A DNA stretch of 64,000 nucleotides from Lithodes maja (taxonomy: Eukaryota > Arthropoda > Malacostraca > Decapoda > Lithodidae): contig JBAKBP010007456.1 of the NCBI GenBank assembly GCA_037953745.1, forward strand, positions 35,771 through 99,770, given 5' to 3'. The notes beneath the pieces are model-generated. The model was not told the DNA's origin. It did not search any database and worked only from the letters and a program-made list of their open reading frames with translations. Positions 9,101 to 18,554 of the stretch are shown piece after piece. The position numbers and the translations under genes were made by a program. Position 1 is the stretch's first letter, and every line of letters starts with the position of its first letter.

Positions 9101-11253
9101 AGCAAACCCTTCAGTTGCACGGTATATGTTCTGTAGTGTCGTCAGCCTACCATCCCGAGAGTCAGGGAGTCTTGGAGCGGTGGCACTCGACCCTGAAGAG
9201 TATGCTACGCTGTTACTGTGCAGAACATGACACTGATTGGGATTTGGGTCTGCCGTATGTTCTGTTCGCTGCACCTGAAGTCCCAGGAGAGAGCCTGGGG
9301 TTCAGTCCAAATCAACTAGTCTTTGGCCATAATGTGAGAGGACCTTTAAGTATGGTGAAAGAGATCTGGGAGGGCGAAGAGAAGCCGGGGTCTGTACTTA
9401 AATATATCCTTGAGAGCCGGGAGAGACTTATAGGTTGCATGGCAGCGGCAGGTAATAACTTGGTTAATGCACAGGCGGTCATGAAGCACCAGTATGACGC
9501 CAAGGTGAAGCTTCGGGAGTTTTCGGTGGGTCAGGAGGTAATGTTGCTTTTACCTTTGCCTGGACACCCCCTTTCTGCCAAGTTTATTGGGCCGTATGTG
9601 GTGGCTAAGAAACTGTCCGACCTTGATTATCTCGTTGCAACACCTGACCGTAGAAAAAAACATCAGTTATGTCATGTTAACCTCATGAAAGAGTATGTGA
9701 GACGCCCCTCAGAGCCTCTCACTGTCCCTGTGCTGGCCTGCAGCGGCCAGGGTGGAGAAGGAGGTGGGGACAGTCATGCTGCTGAGGAGGATAGCTGGGA
9801 CTGTGTCATTTCCGCGGAACAGTGGGCGGGGAATACTGAACAAGAGGCTAGGCAAGCTGTAAGTCACCTGCCTGAGCACCAGGGTGCTGCTGTCCTAGGC
9901 CTGTTCAGGTCATACCCCTCTGTTTTCGCCGAACACCCAGGTCTCACTACTCAGGTAACGCACGACGTGGACGTCGGTGATAATGTGCCCTTCAAGTCAG
10001 TGCCCTACCGTGTGCCCCCGGTAAAGTTGCCAGCTTTACGGGAGGAGTTAAAGTACATGGTTGAGAGAGTGATGATCACTGAAGGTTATGTGAAGTGGAC
10101 ATCACCCGTCACGTTGCAGCCAAAACCTGACGGCAAGGTGCGGTTCTGCATAGATTTTCGTAGGCTAGATGGCTTGACCACTACCAACCCTTACCCTTTG
10201 CCTCGAGTTGACGACAGCGTGTACAAGATAGGGAATGCAAAGTACCTTACTAAAATTGATCTTGTAAAAGGCTACTGGCAAGTACCCCTGTCGGACCGAG
10301 CTAAGCAAGTTTGTGGTTTTGTGGTAGATGGCAAGACCTACCAATGTAACGTAATGCCTTATGGGCTTAAGAACGCACCTGCCACGTTTCAGAACCTGAT
10401 GAACGATATTTGTGACGAAATCCCTAACTGCACGGTCTACCTTGATGACGTGATAGTGTATGATGACGATTTTGAAAATCACCTAAGGCACTTAGAGACC
10501 CTGTTTGGGAAGTTGCACGATGCGGGGCTGGTGGTGAACCTGAGGAAGTGCGAGTTTGTAAAGGCTACTGTGCAGTATCTTGGCTTCGTGGTCGGGTTAG
10601 GCCGGGTGTGCCCCCCCCTGAGCAAGATACAGGCTATCAATATGTTTCCCAGGCCCACCACTAAGCGCCAGGTCATGCGGTTCCTAGGTATGATAGGCTA
10701 TTATAGGCGCTTCATCCGGGGATACTCTACTGTCTTAGCACCGTTAACTGATCTACTGTCGAAGTCAGTGAAGTTCTGTTGGGCTGCGGAGTGTCAGAGG
10801 GCTTTCGACCTAGTCAAGCACCTGCTGTGTACACATCCGATTTTGAGAGCCCCAGACTTCTCCAGGAGTTTTCAGCTGGCGACTGATGCCAGCGGTGTGG
10901 GTGCCGGGGCAGTGTTACTGCAGACTGATTCCGAGGGCTTGGAACACCCAGTGAGCTTCTTTTCTCGCAAGTTTAATTCGGCACAAAGGAATTACTCGAC
11001 TATAGAGAAGGAGCTTCTTGCTATCGTCTTGTCGCTCAAACATTTCGAAGTTTATGTTCCAGCCTACGGCCCGGTAGTGACGATTTATACGGACCATCAT
11101 CCCTTGAAATTCCTAAATCAGTTTCACAATCGGAATATGCGGTTGACCAGGTGGTCCCTAATGCTCCAAGAGTATAATCTCAACATTCAGCATATTGCCG
11201 GGAGTGAGAACGTGATAGCAGATTGTCTATCAAGGGTTGATGATCCAGGATAG
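6154..11253 (+). CDS. gag-pol: Gag-Pol polyprotein, order Gag-PR-IN-RT-RH
   Basis: A single uninterrupted ORF of 1699 codons. The capsid-like helical region is about residues 230-400. A CX2CX4HX4C knuckle lies at 467-480. Protease has DTG with its Asp at 554. Integrase follows at once: zinc finger H842, H849, C879, C882, then catalytic D913, D972 and E1008, with 35 residues between the second D and the E. RT comes after it, with YLDD at 1429-1432, then RNase H with D1578, E1620 and D1647. All catalytic residues are present. In ordinary Ty3/gypsy elements integrase is last, so this copia-like order marks the Gmr1 group. The Met at 6154 is the first in frame, and no frameshift separates gag from pol. 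Confidence 0.93.
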   Translation: MNSNCITSTMSNDSSFTGEDNTVQPSNQQVQQMFGEGSVISGERDARAFLQTPLTEQRLQAIDCYGLRCLATVLGRDCPDSWPKKNLVACLLGDGDGAVGGVGSWGVPSKPPFHSTPELGPQPASLSTMQQEGSQGQAGLPVNTSRCGSPILCSPPPGLSPEMLFQLELAKFKLQETQIQQASIERIEVARIQANQDATRYQAEMDVEKSRVETTGRHLGGGHRVTDSLSHLIKLVPAFDETAVTEFFARFEKKCREYDWPEVKWAALVSSRLVGKGLKAYDALSLDESVVYGLVKEAVLRAYELQPETYRLKFRGVNKKSDVSFMEHARDLTDAGNNWFRSEHAESAEEIKQLFYLEQFYKCTGTDLTLNIKEKCPKTVEEAAKMADLRLSLIRGCGAAQRAESGQKGRYTPPTRVFDNNKSYDTHNHTKCIAPNNTYKHKPLPFTKGQAPSSPAQGKKPIGDVKCYKCQKLGHYSRECPSNTPAKPVSLVHSIGVSLKAAATARGRLSAAEAHAVKKRTEGSTPVRDTFCNHRGHGFVSWGSELRRVDLLRDTGASQTLLRNFTGKPINAARVVVVQGINATRSYPLVRLELRVGEVCRELDVGIVECLPVEGVDLLLGNDFAVPTSGTPPLVVAERAADVDGENREWVGRCQQDEMACVVTRSRSAAPAQPSTQPRGQWRKDQEKVAKGRKRDIDSAALLGDSVLGPIINTGVDSGPDMVRNKAELGKTSREARAVARATKAVEPTSRGNVLLQNHLDALTPRDISEQQLQDASLARYSNGAIELEEDGDAKPGDFFRLNRILYRRFLDPKSKWEGGARVVDQVVVPNKYRESLLCLAHDVPVAGHLGVTKTLAALGRFFWWPGVKADVCAWVAGCATCQTTGKPNQTIPKAPLFPIPVTGPPFSKVVVDLVGPFPPTSSGNKFLLTIMDVATRYPDAYPMRNGSAKAVVKNLLLFCSRYGFPCEVQSDQGSNFTSKLFKQTLQLHGICSVVSSAYHPESQGVLERWHSTLKSMLRCYCAEHDTDWDLGLPYVLFAAPEVPGESLGFSPNQLVFGHNVRGPLSMVKEIWEGEEKPGSVLKYILESRERLIGCMAAAGNNLVNAQAVMKHQYDAKVKLREFSVGQEVMLLLPLPGHPLSAKFIGPYVVAKKLSDLDYLVATPDRRKKHQLCHVNLMKEYVRRPSEPLTVPVLACSGQGGEGGGDSHAAEEDSWDCVISAEQWAGNTEQEARQAVSHLPEHQGAAVLGLFRSYPSVFAEHPGLTTQVTHDVDVGDNVPFKSVPYRVPPVKLPALREELKYMVERVMITEGYVKWTSPVTLQPKPDGKVRFCIDFRRLDGLTTTNPYPLPRVDDSVYKIGNAKYLTKIDLVKGYWQVPLSDRAKQVCGFVVDGKTYQCNVMPYGLKNAPATFQNLMNDICDEIPNCTVYLDDVIVYDDDFENHLRHLETLFGKLHDAGLVVNLRKCEFVKATVQYLGFVVGLGRVCPPLSKIQAINMFPRPTTKRQVMRFLGMIGYYRRFIRGYSTVLAPLTDLLSKSVKFCWAAECQRAFDLVKHLLCTHPILRAPDFSRSFQLATDASGVGAGAVLLQTDSEGLEHPVSFFSRKFNSAQRNYSTIEKELLAIVLSLKHFEVYVPAYGPVVTIYTDHHPLKFLNQFHNRNMRLTRWSLMLQEYNLNIQHIAGSENVIADCLSRVDDPG

Positions 11254-11533
11254 TCGGGCACGGTGTGTGGGTTGAGCAGGAGTAAAATTAGGCTATCATA
11301 ACGCCGTCCAAAAAGATTATAAAACAATAAAATAAACGAGAATTTTTTTTTTAGTTTTGTAAGTCTTTATTGTTGTAGCATGATGCATGCGATATTGTGT
11401 TTTATGTATAATTCACACTTCAGTTGTTGTGCACCTTTTGCAATTAGTGGCAGCTAAGGGTAGCAGGTCGGTTGGTTGCCTGTCAGATTTTGATAATGCT
11501 TCTAAGGTCGATTATCTAAAATCTTGGGGGGGC
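11254..11533 (+). other. 3' untranslated region and polypurine tract of Gmr1-like element
   Basis: There is no ORF and no env. The tract CTTGGGGGGGC directly abuts the right LTR at 11534 and is the likely plus-strand primer. An AT-rich stretch with AATAAAATAAA is at about 11323-11336. Confidence 0.7.
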
Positions 11534-13322
11534 TGTGACGCACCCAGTGCGTAGCAACGCAACCTGATTGTACTCCTTGGTACTCCACTGTACCGTCACG
11601 GTGCGTGTACCGTGTACCGTGCTGGCTGCTTATATTGAGTGTGACAACGTATAACTATGTTCTTTGTATCTCTGCAAAGGTCTCGTCATTTGCTAACCAG
11701 TGGTGGGTTTTGTTTTAAGCCATGTCGAGACCTTCCATTTAATATGTAGTATCAATAGAGAAGTTGATAGATAAGACAGTGGGAATTCAGAGAGAGAGAG
11801 TGAGTTAGACTTCAGAGCGAGAGGGTAGCAATGGTTGCCAGACGTATGGACCGGTTGGCAGCCCTGCGCTTATAGCTAGGTGCGACAGGGTTGGTAGTAC
11901 ATTGCCGCCTGCATATGCTGCCTGGCTGCCCATGTTGTCGTACTGCACATTGCATGGAGGCTCGCTGTGTGTTCCATGATCAGGTTGCCTAGAACCTTTG
12001 AGATTCTAACATCCCTTGCTCTCTCTCCCAATTTCTCACGGTTGCACTCTTTCTCTCTGACGACATTACTCTCATTTCATTCTTCTCTCTATTTAAATGC
12101 ATACCCTTCCCTTGAGGTCCTAAAGGAGTTTCAGCACTCACCTCTCGTATTACTCTTAGGACAAGCATATATTTACATGTATTAGATTTAAGGGGTTAAT
12201 GTGAACAGCGATCTTCTTGATGAGGATAGTTGGTGAACGTTCTACATGTTCACGAGTTATATGCCCAGCTCATCATCCAATTTGTGACTAGACTAGTGCC
12301 ATGTGTAAGAGCCCGACCAGGCCCAGGAGTTGTCTGTAGAGGGGCGAGGACTTAGCCTTGATTTGCCTACCGAGCCAGGAGCGAGTGTAGTACCAGAGAC
12401 TACAGCTCGCTCGTAGTGCCGGTATAGTAGAGTAACGTAATTTATCTGTCCTTGTGTTCTCTGCAGTCTTTTCCTGGGTTCTCGCTTTCGGTGCTGGGAC
12501 TCGTTGTTCCTGTGACTTGGCCTGCTAGCTAGAACACATGGGGATGATGAGTGGGTTATACCTTTATTTTACTATGCATTGCAGCTCTCTTTAAGTTTAT
12601 GTATGTAACACTTTACAGTACACATTACTCACACACAAGACAACACTATTAATACTTTCATGTATCAATTAACTGCACTGTCGTTTTGCTGCTGTGTCCG
12701 GAGTTCCGTTGCGTAGGGCGCATACGGACTCAGAGGGGAGACAGAGTGAGAGAAGCGAAGTAGCCTATGCGGTAGTAGGCTACCGGCGCAGTACTGTTGC
12801 CTGCAACCTTTTAGTTATTCCAAGTATAGATTCATTATTACAATAAGTGACTACTATTTATGTTCCTTCCATGTGTATTATTAGGTATCTACTGGATCAT
12901 GAACATCTTGTATGCTACATGCTAGTGCATGTTAGTAGGGGACAGTTATTCTAGTGCACGCGCTTTCAAGTAGGCGTGTACATTTGTCATTTAGCATTTC
13001 ACTGTCATACCTTTAGCCTGCTTCTATTCTACATTATTAGAGGCTTAATATTAACGTAGTTTCTTGAGTATTGCATTTCTTTAGTAATAACGTAACCTAT
13101 AAATGTCTGAGGGAGTTTAGCCTCATAGCCTACCCCTGTTGTACACTTTCGCCGAGTTAAGGTACCTCGTTACCATAGACGATAACTCTGTAGGGCGTTG
13201 GTGCTTTTGTTGTCTGGAGCATATAGTATTTGGGACTGGAATCGAGCGTGTCGTTGTCACATAAGCCATTTCTGTCCTACGATCAAGAATCCCGAATATG
13301 TATTGCCGATCCAGCCGTAACA
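11534..13322 (+). repeat. Right LTR of Gmr1-like element (1789 bp)
   Basis: Same termini and length as the left LTR. By eye I found no difference between the two, which points to very recent insertion. It is followed by the second CAGT and by resumed LINE sequence. The long minus-strand frame 13123-14733 reads from LINE RT into this LTR; its last 68 or so codons are not LINE protein. Confidence 0.93.
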
Positions 13323-13326
13323 CAGT

Positions 13327-14750
13327 TTTACCATCATTTAGTTTAAGTTTTCTCGCTCTCATCCACTTCTTGATATCAGACATCAACAATTCCATCTTAC
13401 TCCGTATATCAACTATATTTGTGATTCTCACATAAATCTGGGTGTCATCTGCATAAAAGTGAAAGGTGACATTATGTGCACGAAGCAGAAGAGACAAACT
13501 GCTAATATAAATTATAAATAGGATAGGACCTAAAACCGATCCCTGCGGAACACCATACTGCAGGGGTGTCGAGTCCGAGACTACTTGATTTACCATCACA
13601 CTCTGGGATCTACCTGACAAGCACGACCCAAGAAGCAAGAGAGCGGAGTCACGCACACCACAATCATAAAGATCACTCAATAACAACTCGTGATCCACTG
13701 TGTCAAAGGCCGCAGAGAGATCAAGCAAGACCAATAGTGAGGCCACACCATTGCAAATGTTCTCAACTAGATCATTATGTACTCTAATCAATGCTGTTTC
13801 AGTTGAATGATGCTGTCGGTAAGCAGACTGAAAAATTGGGATAGTTTCATTCTGCTGAAGTAGTGGTTGTAATTGGTCAAGTATTGCACGCTCTAATATC
13901 TTTGATATGAAGGACAGGTTGGAGACAGGACGATAGTTCAACATGTTCTCAACATCAAGTCCAGGTTTCTTTAGAGTAGGTCGGAGTAGTGCATGCTTTT
14001 CAGAATGTGGGAAGCTACCTTCAGAGAAGCACTTATTAATTATTTTGGAAATAAACTCAACTGTGTGATCATAGACTCTTGGTAGCTTGGAAACATTTAT
14101 GGGATCCAACGGGCAAAATGTTTTATTGAGGTTTCTTATATAGGACGAGATCATGTCCACCTCTACTGAGTGAAAGGATGAGAGGACATTATTAGGAATG
14201 TGTCGGGGTTGGAACACAACTGAAAGTTCTTCACCAACAGAAGCATCATCCAGTTCCTGTCTTATGCGAGTTATCTTGCCAGCAAAAAATGCCACAAAGT
14301 TGGCAGCCAACTCGGCATCGGGTACAGAAGGTCTTAAGCTGACTCTTGTTTTTCCAAGTAAACTGTTTACAATTGAAGCCAACCTCCTCTGGTCGTTACC
14401 ACACGAGTCAACTTTTCCCTGATAATACACTTTCTTTTCACCTTTGATTGTGTGGACCACAGCTCTTCTGGCTGACAGATATTGCAACCATGTAGAGTCT
14501 GTTTTATTTTTCCGCCATTCACGTTCAGCTCTTCTACGCGCTCTTCTAAGAAATTTAACTCGAGTGCTATACCAGGGTGAATCATCTCGTACTATGATTT
14601 TCTTCTCTACTTCTGGACAGTGATGATCGAACACTAATTTAAGTGCATTTCCATGTACCTCGACCAGCTCATCTGAAGTAAGGTTGGAAGTATCAATACT
14701 TCCCAAGTACTGTTTTACTTCACTGCTAGCCAAATTTTGGTCTGTATTTT
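13327..14750 (-). pseudogene. CR1-like LINE ORF2, reverse transcriptase palm
   Basis: The minus strand encodes the RT domain: NYRPVSNLSFISKILE (fingers), LLDLSAAFDTVDH (motif A), QYGVPQGSVLGP (motif B) and FHFYADDTQIYV (motif C, catalytic Asp pair at about 13443-13460). The sequence is typical of CR1/L2. It is preceded by the linker after the endonuclease and cut at its downstream end by the Ty3/gypsy insertion. The RT motifs themselves are undamaged. Confidence 0.9.
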
Positions 14751-14891
14751 TGTTATGCCCTGTTTTTCTACAGGTTTAACTTGGGTAATGTGAGTTCTAA
14801 ATTGACTGGGTATATAAGGCTGCATGCACAATACAAGATATGAGGAATAGAGAACACAAAGAAACACATGGTAGCAAGTTATATGATCACG

Positions 14892-14897
14892 TTTATT
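14892..14897 (-). terminator. Polyadenylation signal in LARD-like LTR
   Basis: AATAAA on the sense strand, about 0.8 kb after the predicted start site and 140 bp before the LTR end. It is conserved in all four LTRs (about 21492, 35258 and 42339). Confidence 0.6.
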
Positions 14898-15699
14898 GAT
14901 ATACCACTGCAGAATACTTGTGTAAGACAATACAATAGAATTGAACAACACTAGCATAAGTGGATCTGGATGGAGCCTAGTCTCCCACTTCCAACGTTCA
15001 GGTATTAATCTTCTGATCACTGGCTTCGATTCCACAGGTTTATATACCGAAGACCATCAATGTTACTTATAGATTCATATTCACTGTTAGATTTATTACT
15101 GGTAGCTCTGGTGCACAAGTAGTAGTTCACAGACTAGATTAGACACGCGTATTTTAGAGCACGGGAATTCTAGTAACCTCAGGGGGTACTGATCTAAGTT
15201 TTATATCCTTGTCTCAGAAATACATAGAACGCAAATCAGTGGGCGAACGTTAGATATCACTAGAGTTTTAATATCTGAATAAGGTAATTACGAGAGTCAA
15301 GGTCGCCTGTTAATTAAAGCGCACTGATCGCTTAGTACGTCCCAAATGGAATGGTTAAGTATGAATTACACTGGGCAAGGTCTTAGCCACTTCGTAGAAA
15401 TATTAATTAGTGAATCTCTAAACAGCACAGTAATATGTAGTACTGCTAAAGGGAATCTTGGGTAGTATCTGATGGGTCTGGTCCTGGTTATCTTGCGTCC
15501 ATGATGTTGGGGGCTAACGACTGGTTCCGCGGCCGTCCAGGGGGGCCATATGTGTGAAGTTCTCAAATACGTGGGCAGGTCCTTCTATCCAAATCTGCCA
15601 CGGAGTCTGCCGGCTCTGGGATCTCACTCCGGAACAACACAAGGGCAGAGCTAGAAGTTAACTGCAGGGTAGTGACCCCCTGGTTGGTGTCTAGCTTTC

Positions 15700-15734
15700 A
15701 ACTGATTTGACTGGGGGCGGGAGTTAGATTTATA
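15700..15734 (-). promoter_or_regulatory. LTR core promoter: TATA box plus arthropod-type initiator
   Basis: On the sense strand TATAAAT (15734-15728) is followed by TCAGTT (15705-15700), with the initiator A 31 bp after the first T of the TATA box. This is the textbook arthropod spacing and initiator. It would give a U3 of about 2.1 kb. The same sequence is present in the other three LTRs (about 22300-22334, 36068-36102 and 43148-43181). Confidence 0.65.
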
Positions 15735-17843
15735 GGCTCGGTTCTGGACCCTGTAGACAGTAGGGATCTCGAGTCTTATGGACTTAATTGAGCTCTCAAT
15801 AGATATGGGGACTAGGTAAGATGGTATTTACTGTTGTGGCACAGGGCTATAGGAAGCCTTTATATTTTCATATAACTGAGCCTTAGTAAGAGGTACTATT
15901 TTGGCTACACTGGAAGTATTTAGGGGAGGGAGACTGGATCTACTTTGCGAGGAGGATGGGGACAGCTGTGATAGGAGCGTCTCTCTAGATTGTTCAATCT
16001 TCATTCTATGGTATAGCTGAGGTGCTAATTTAGTGATCAGAGCATGCAAGAAAGGTAAATGGTTTATTGTGAGTTAATAGAGGTTAGTAAAGGTGTTAGT
16101 CATGCATGGTTAGTTCATTGATAGGAAGAATTCCTGTGCTACCTGGCAATGACTCGAAAGTCAAAACAGGGGCCAGGTATACCTCCGCGGGGGTGGGGTT
16201 CTCCCTCCTCGGGTGGGCAAAAAGGGGGAGCTGGGTGCCCTCTCTCTGTGATAGTCGTCCGGCGGCTGTGGCTAGGGGCTTGCCATATCACCAGTGTTTG
16301 TAATAACCCTCTATGTATGAGACAGATGTGGGTGTCCTTAATACCAAAACCGAAGGTGCCTTAGCTAGATGGTTTTACTCGGCTGGTTGTTAATTGTAGG
16401 GTTTGCTGGATGTGGTGGAGACTGGGTTGCTAACTCTGCCACATTTATCTGGAAGTATGGCAATAGAAGTTAGTTACTGGCGGGGCGGCTAGCCTCGCAC
16501 CGACGACCATTGGGTGCAGGGTTGTGAATGTGTTGTAAGAGAATAGATGGCATGCAAGGGGCTAGTAAAGTTCTAATGTTGTTCTGGCCTACTAAGTGAA
16601 GGTAGGCTGGATAGGAGTATATATATAAAAGGTTGGAGAGCGTTAGCAATGGACAATTCAAGGATCTTCAGGAGGTATGAGAGAGAGGCTAGGTCGGACA
16701 AGAGTCGAGAAGCGCGGGTGTCTTAATGAGAGGGGGGGGGGAGAGTTCAAGGGCTACAGGGAAATTTTGCCACTAAGGTCCCTGGGCGTGGGGGTGGCAT
16801 TAGGCTACAATTGATATGGAAGTTTGAAAAGGCAGTAGAATACGTTAGCCAAATGCTACCGGGGAATGCAACTATGGGGTGGTATATGAGTCTGGAAAAG
16901 ATAGAGTTATGTGATCAGTCCGAGGGTTATGGATATTATTAGTTGGCCCTGGGAACTGCGTTTTCTATTAAATATAAATATACCAACAACAGCGGCAGTT
17001 CGTAGGGGTACTCAGTTATTGTTTCGGGGTAATTATGACAGATACTGGTAACCAGGTTATCTTATACAATCTCTGGTTGGGGTAAGAGGTGTAAGACACG
17101 AAGTAAATTGGCGTAGTGTGGACTGTGGATACGAAGGAGGCAAGGGGAAGACGTATGACAATTGTGGAAAGTAAATGGAAAAAGGTGAACACAATGGCGG
17201 ATAAAAATACTTAACCTAAGGATTGCATACATCGATGAACGATGACATTATAGTCGTCGTCCTAATAAGGTGATGAAACCTGGTTGATCTGTACTTGGCA
17301 CAATACGACACAAGGACAGTGCCGCTATGTCGCATCAATGCTGGTGGCAGTTAATATTATAGACTTAGTTACTAGAGGAACAATGCAAGGGGCGACTGAG
17401 CACGGGTTACATATATCTATACTCGTCATGGAAAATTATATACGAGGTCTAGGGACAAGCGTGGGTGTTTTAACTTCTAAGATATATAACATCTACTCTG
17501 ATGTAAGAACATACATAGATATAATTATGGCTGTCTGATGTGTTGGCATTGGCTCAACGTCGGGACAGGGCATGGGTGTTTTTAATATGAATGTATGTTC
17601 CTGTTCATCATCTTTGTAGTTAGGAGTGTAGGACACGAGGGGGTTAGTGTACGTGAGGTGTGGAAAATGGTCAGTTTAGAAAAGGTAATGGGTGCAGCCT
17701 GGAGCTGCTTAGCCCTGCGGGCTTGGGCCTGTCTGAAATGGCTGGCTCGGTCAGCTGGTCCTTTCGTTCTGTGGACCTTTCCTTTGGTGTTTCTGTGTGG
17801 TGTTCGTTTGTGGCTTCTGTGGTGGGCTTCTCGTTCTGGGGCA

Positions 17844-17866
17844 TTTTACTTCCCTCTCCTTCATTA
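17844..17866 (-). promoter_or_regulatory. Polypurine tract of LARD unit 1
   Basis: The sense strand reads GAAGGAGAGGGAAGTAAAA directly before the LTR start TGCCCC. The same tract abuts LTR 2 (24445) and LTR 3 (38214). This placement defines the LTR boundary and the minus orientation. Confidence 0.8.
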
Positions 17867-17909
17867 TAGGCTCGTCCTCGAGCCTCAAGGGTGAAGTAAA
17901 AAGAAGCAT

Positions 17910-18316
17910 AGTCAGAAAAGTGTAGGTTAACAAGAAAAGTAGTATGACTAAGGGGAAAAAAATATAATATATAGTATATGGAAAACATGTAAATTTAAGA
18001 AAGAACAGATAATTAAGAACACAGGAAATTAAGAAGAGGTAAAGTGTTTAACAATGTATAAAGCAAATTTAAAAGATAGTCAGAAAAGTGTAGGTTAACA
18101 AGAAAAGTAGTATGACTAAGGGAAAAAAAATATATATATACAGTATATGGAAAACATGTAAATTTAAGAAAGGACAGATAATTAAGAACACAGGAAATTA
18201 AGAAGAGGTAAAGTGTTTAACAATGTATAAAGCAAATTTAAAAGATAGTCAGAAAAGTAGTATGACTAAGGGAAAAAAATAATATATACAGTATATGGAA
18301 AACATGTAAATTTATA
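17910..18316 (-). repeat. Tandem repeat of about 168 bp, 2.4 copies (unit 1)
   Basis: Copies start at 17910, 18078 and 18247, the last one partial. They are AT-rich and non-coding and lie between the gag-like ORF and the polypurine tract. The same array occurs in unit 2 (about 24511-24917) and unit 3 (about 38280-38687). Confidence 0.8.
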
Positions 18317-18554
18317 AAATCATGCCCAATCGCTTAGGAATTGAAAACAATAAAAAAAATCAAGTACAATAATATCCTTATCATGAATGAATGTATGAAT
18401 GAAAAAATTATACATTTTAATGGGAAGTGAAGCTAGGAATCTAGGTCAAGAGTGGTAGGGAGGCTGGACTGTGGACGAGCCGGCATGACCCACCTCCTCT
18501 ACCAATCCTGATTTTAAGTGAATATTGGGGTGGATCTACCGTTAGTTCTTGTCG

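Larger units (their letters stand above)
4122..13322 (+). mobile_element. Gmr1-like Ty3/gypsy LTR retrotransposon, complete
   Basis: A 9201-bp element with two 1789-bp LTRs (TG...CA), a primer binding site, one gag-pol ORF and a G-rich polypurine tract. It is flanked by CAGT (4118-4121 and 13323-13326), which interrupts the LINE RT gene. The LTRs look identical base for base wherever I compared them, so the insertion is young. There is no env ORF: only 280 bp separate the pol stop from the right LTR. What sets it apart is that integrase lies upstream of RT and RNase H, as in the Gmr1 group, while RT and integrase are Ty3/gypsy in type. Confidence 0.92.
14751..17843 (-). repeat. LARD-like LTR 1 (3' LTR of the array)
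   Basis: 3093 bp. On the sense (minus) strand it runs from TGCCCCAGAACG to CAGGGCATAACA. The copies differ by scattered substitutions and single-base indels, well under 1% by eye. Frames of 60-105 codons occur in all four LTRs on both strands, with no recognisable domain; they are kept because the LTRs are copies, not through visible selection. Confidence 0.9.

Noticed and set aside
11254..11533. A possible env gene after pol in the Gmr1-like element
   Set aside because: Only 280 bp, with no ORF.
4555..12185. Identical 72-codon frames at 4555-4773 and 11967-12185 as a duplicated gene
   Set aside because: They are the same position in the two LTRs of one element.
13123..13322. C-terminal extension of the LINE RT read through into the LTR
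   Set aside because: The residues come from the inserted right LTR and also occur in the left LTR. The genuine LINE continuation is at 4121.
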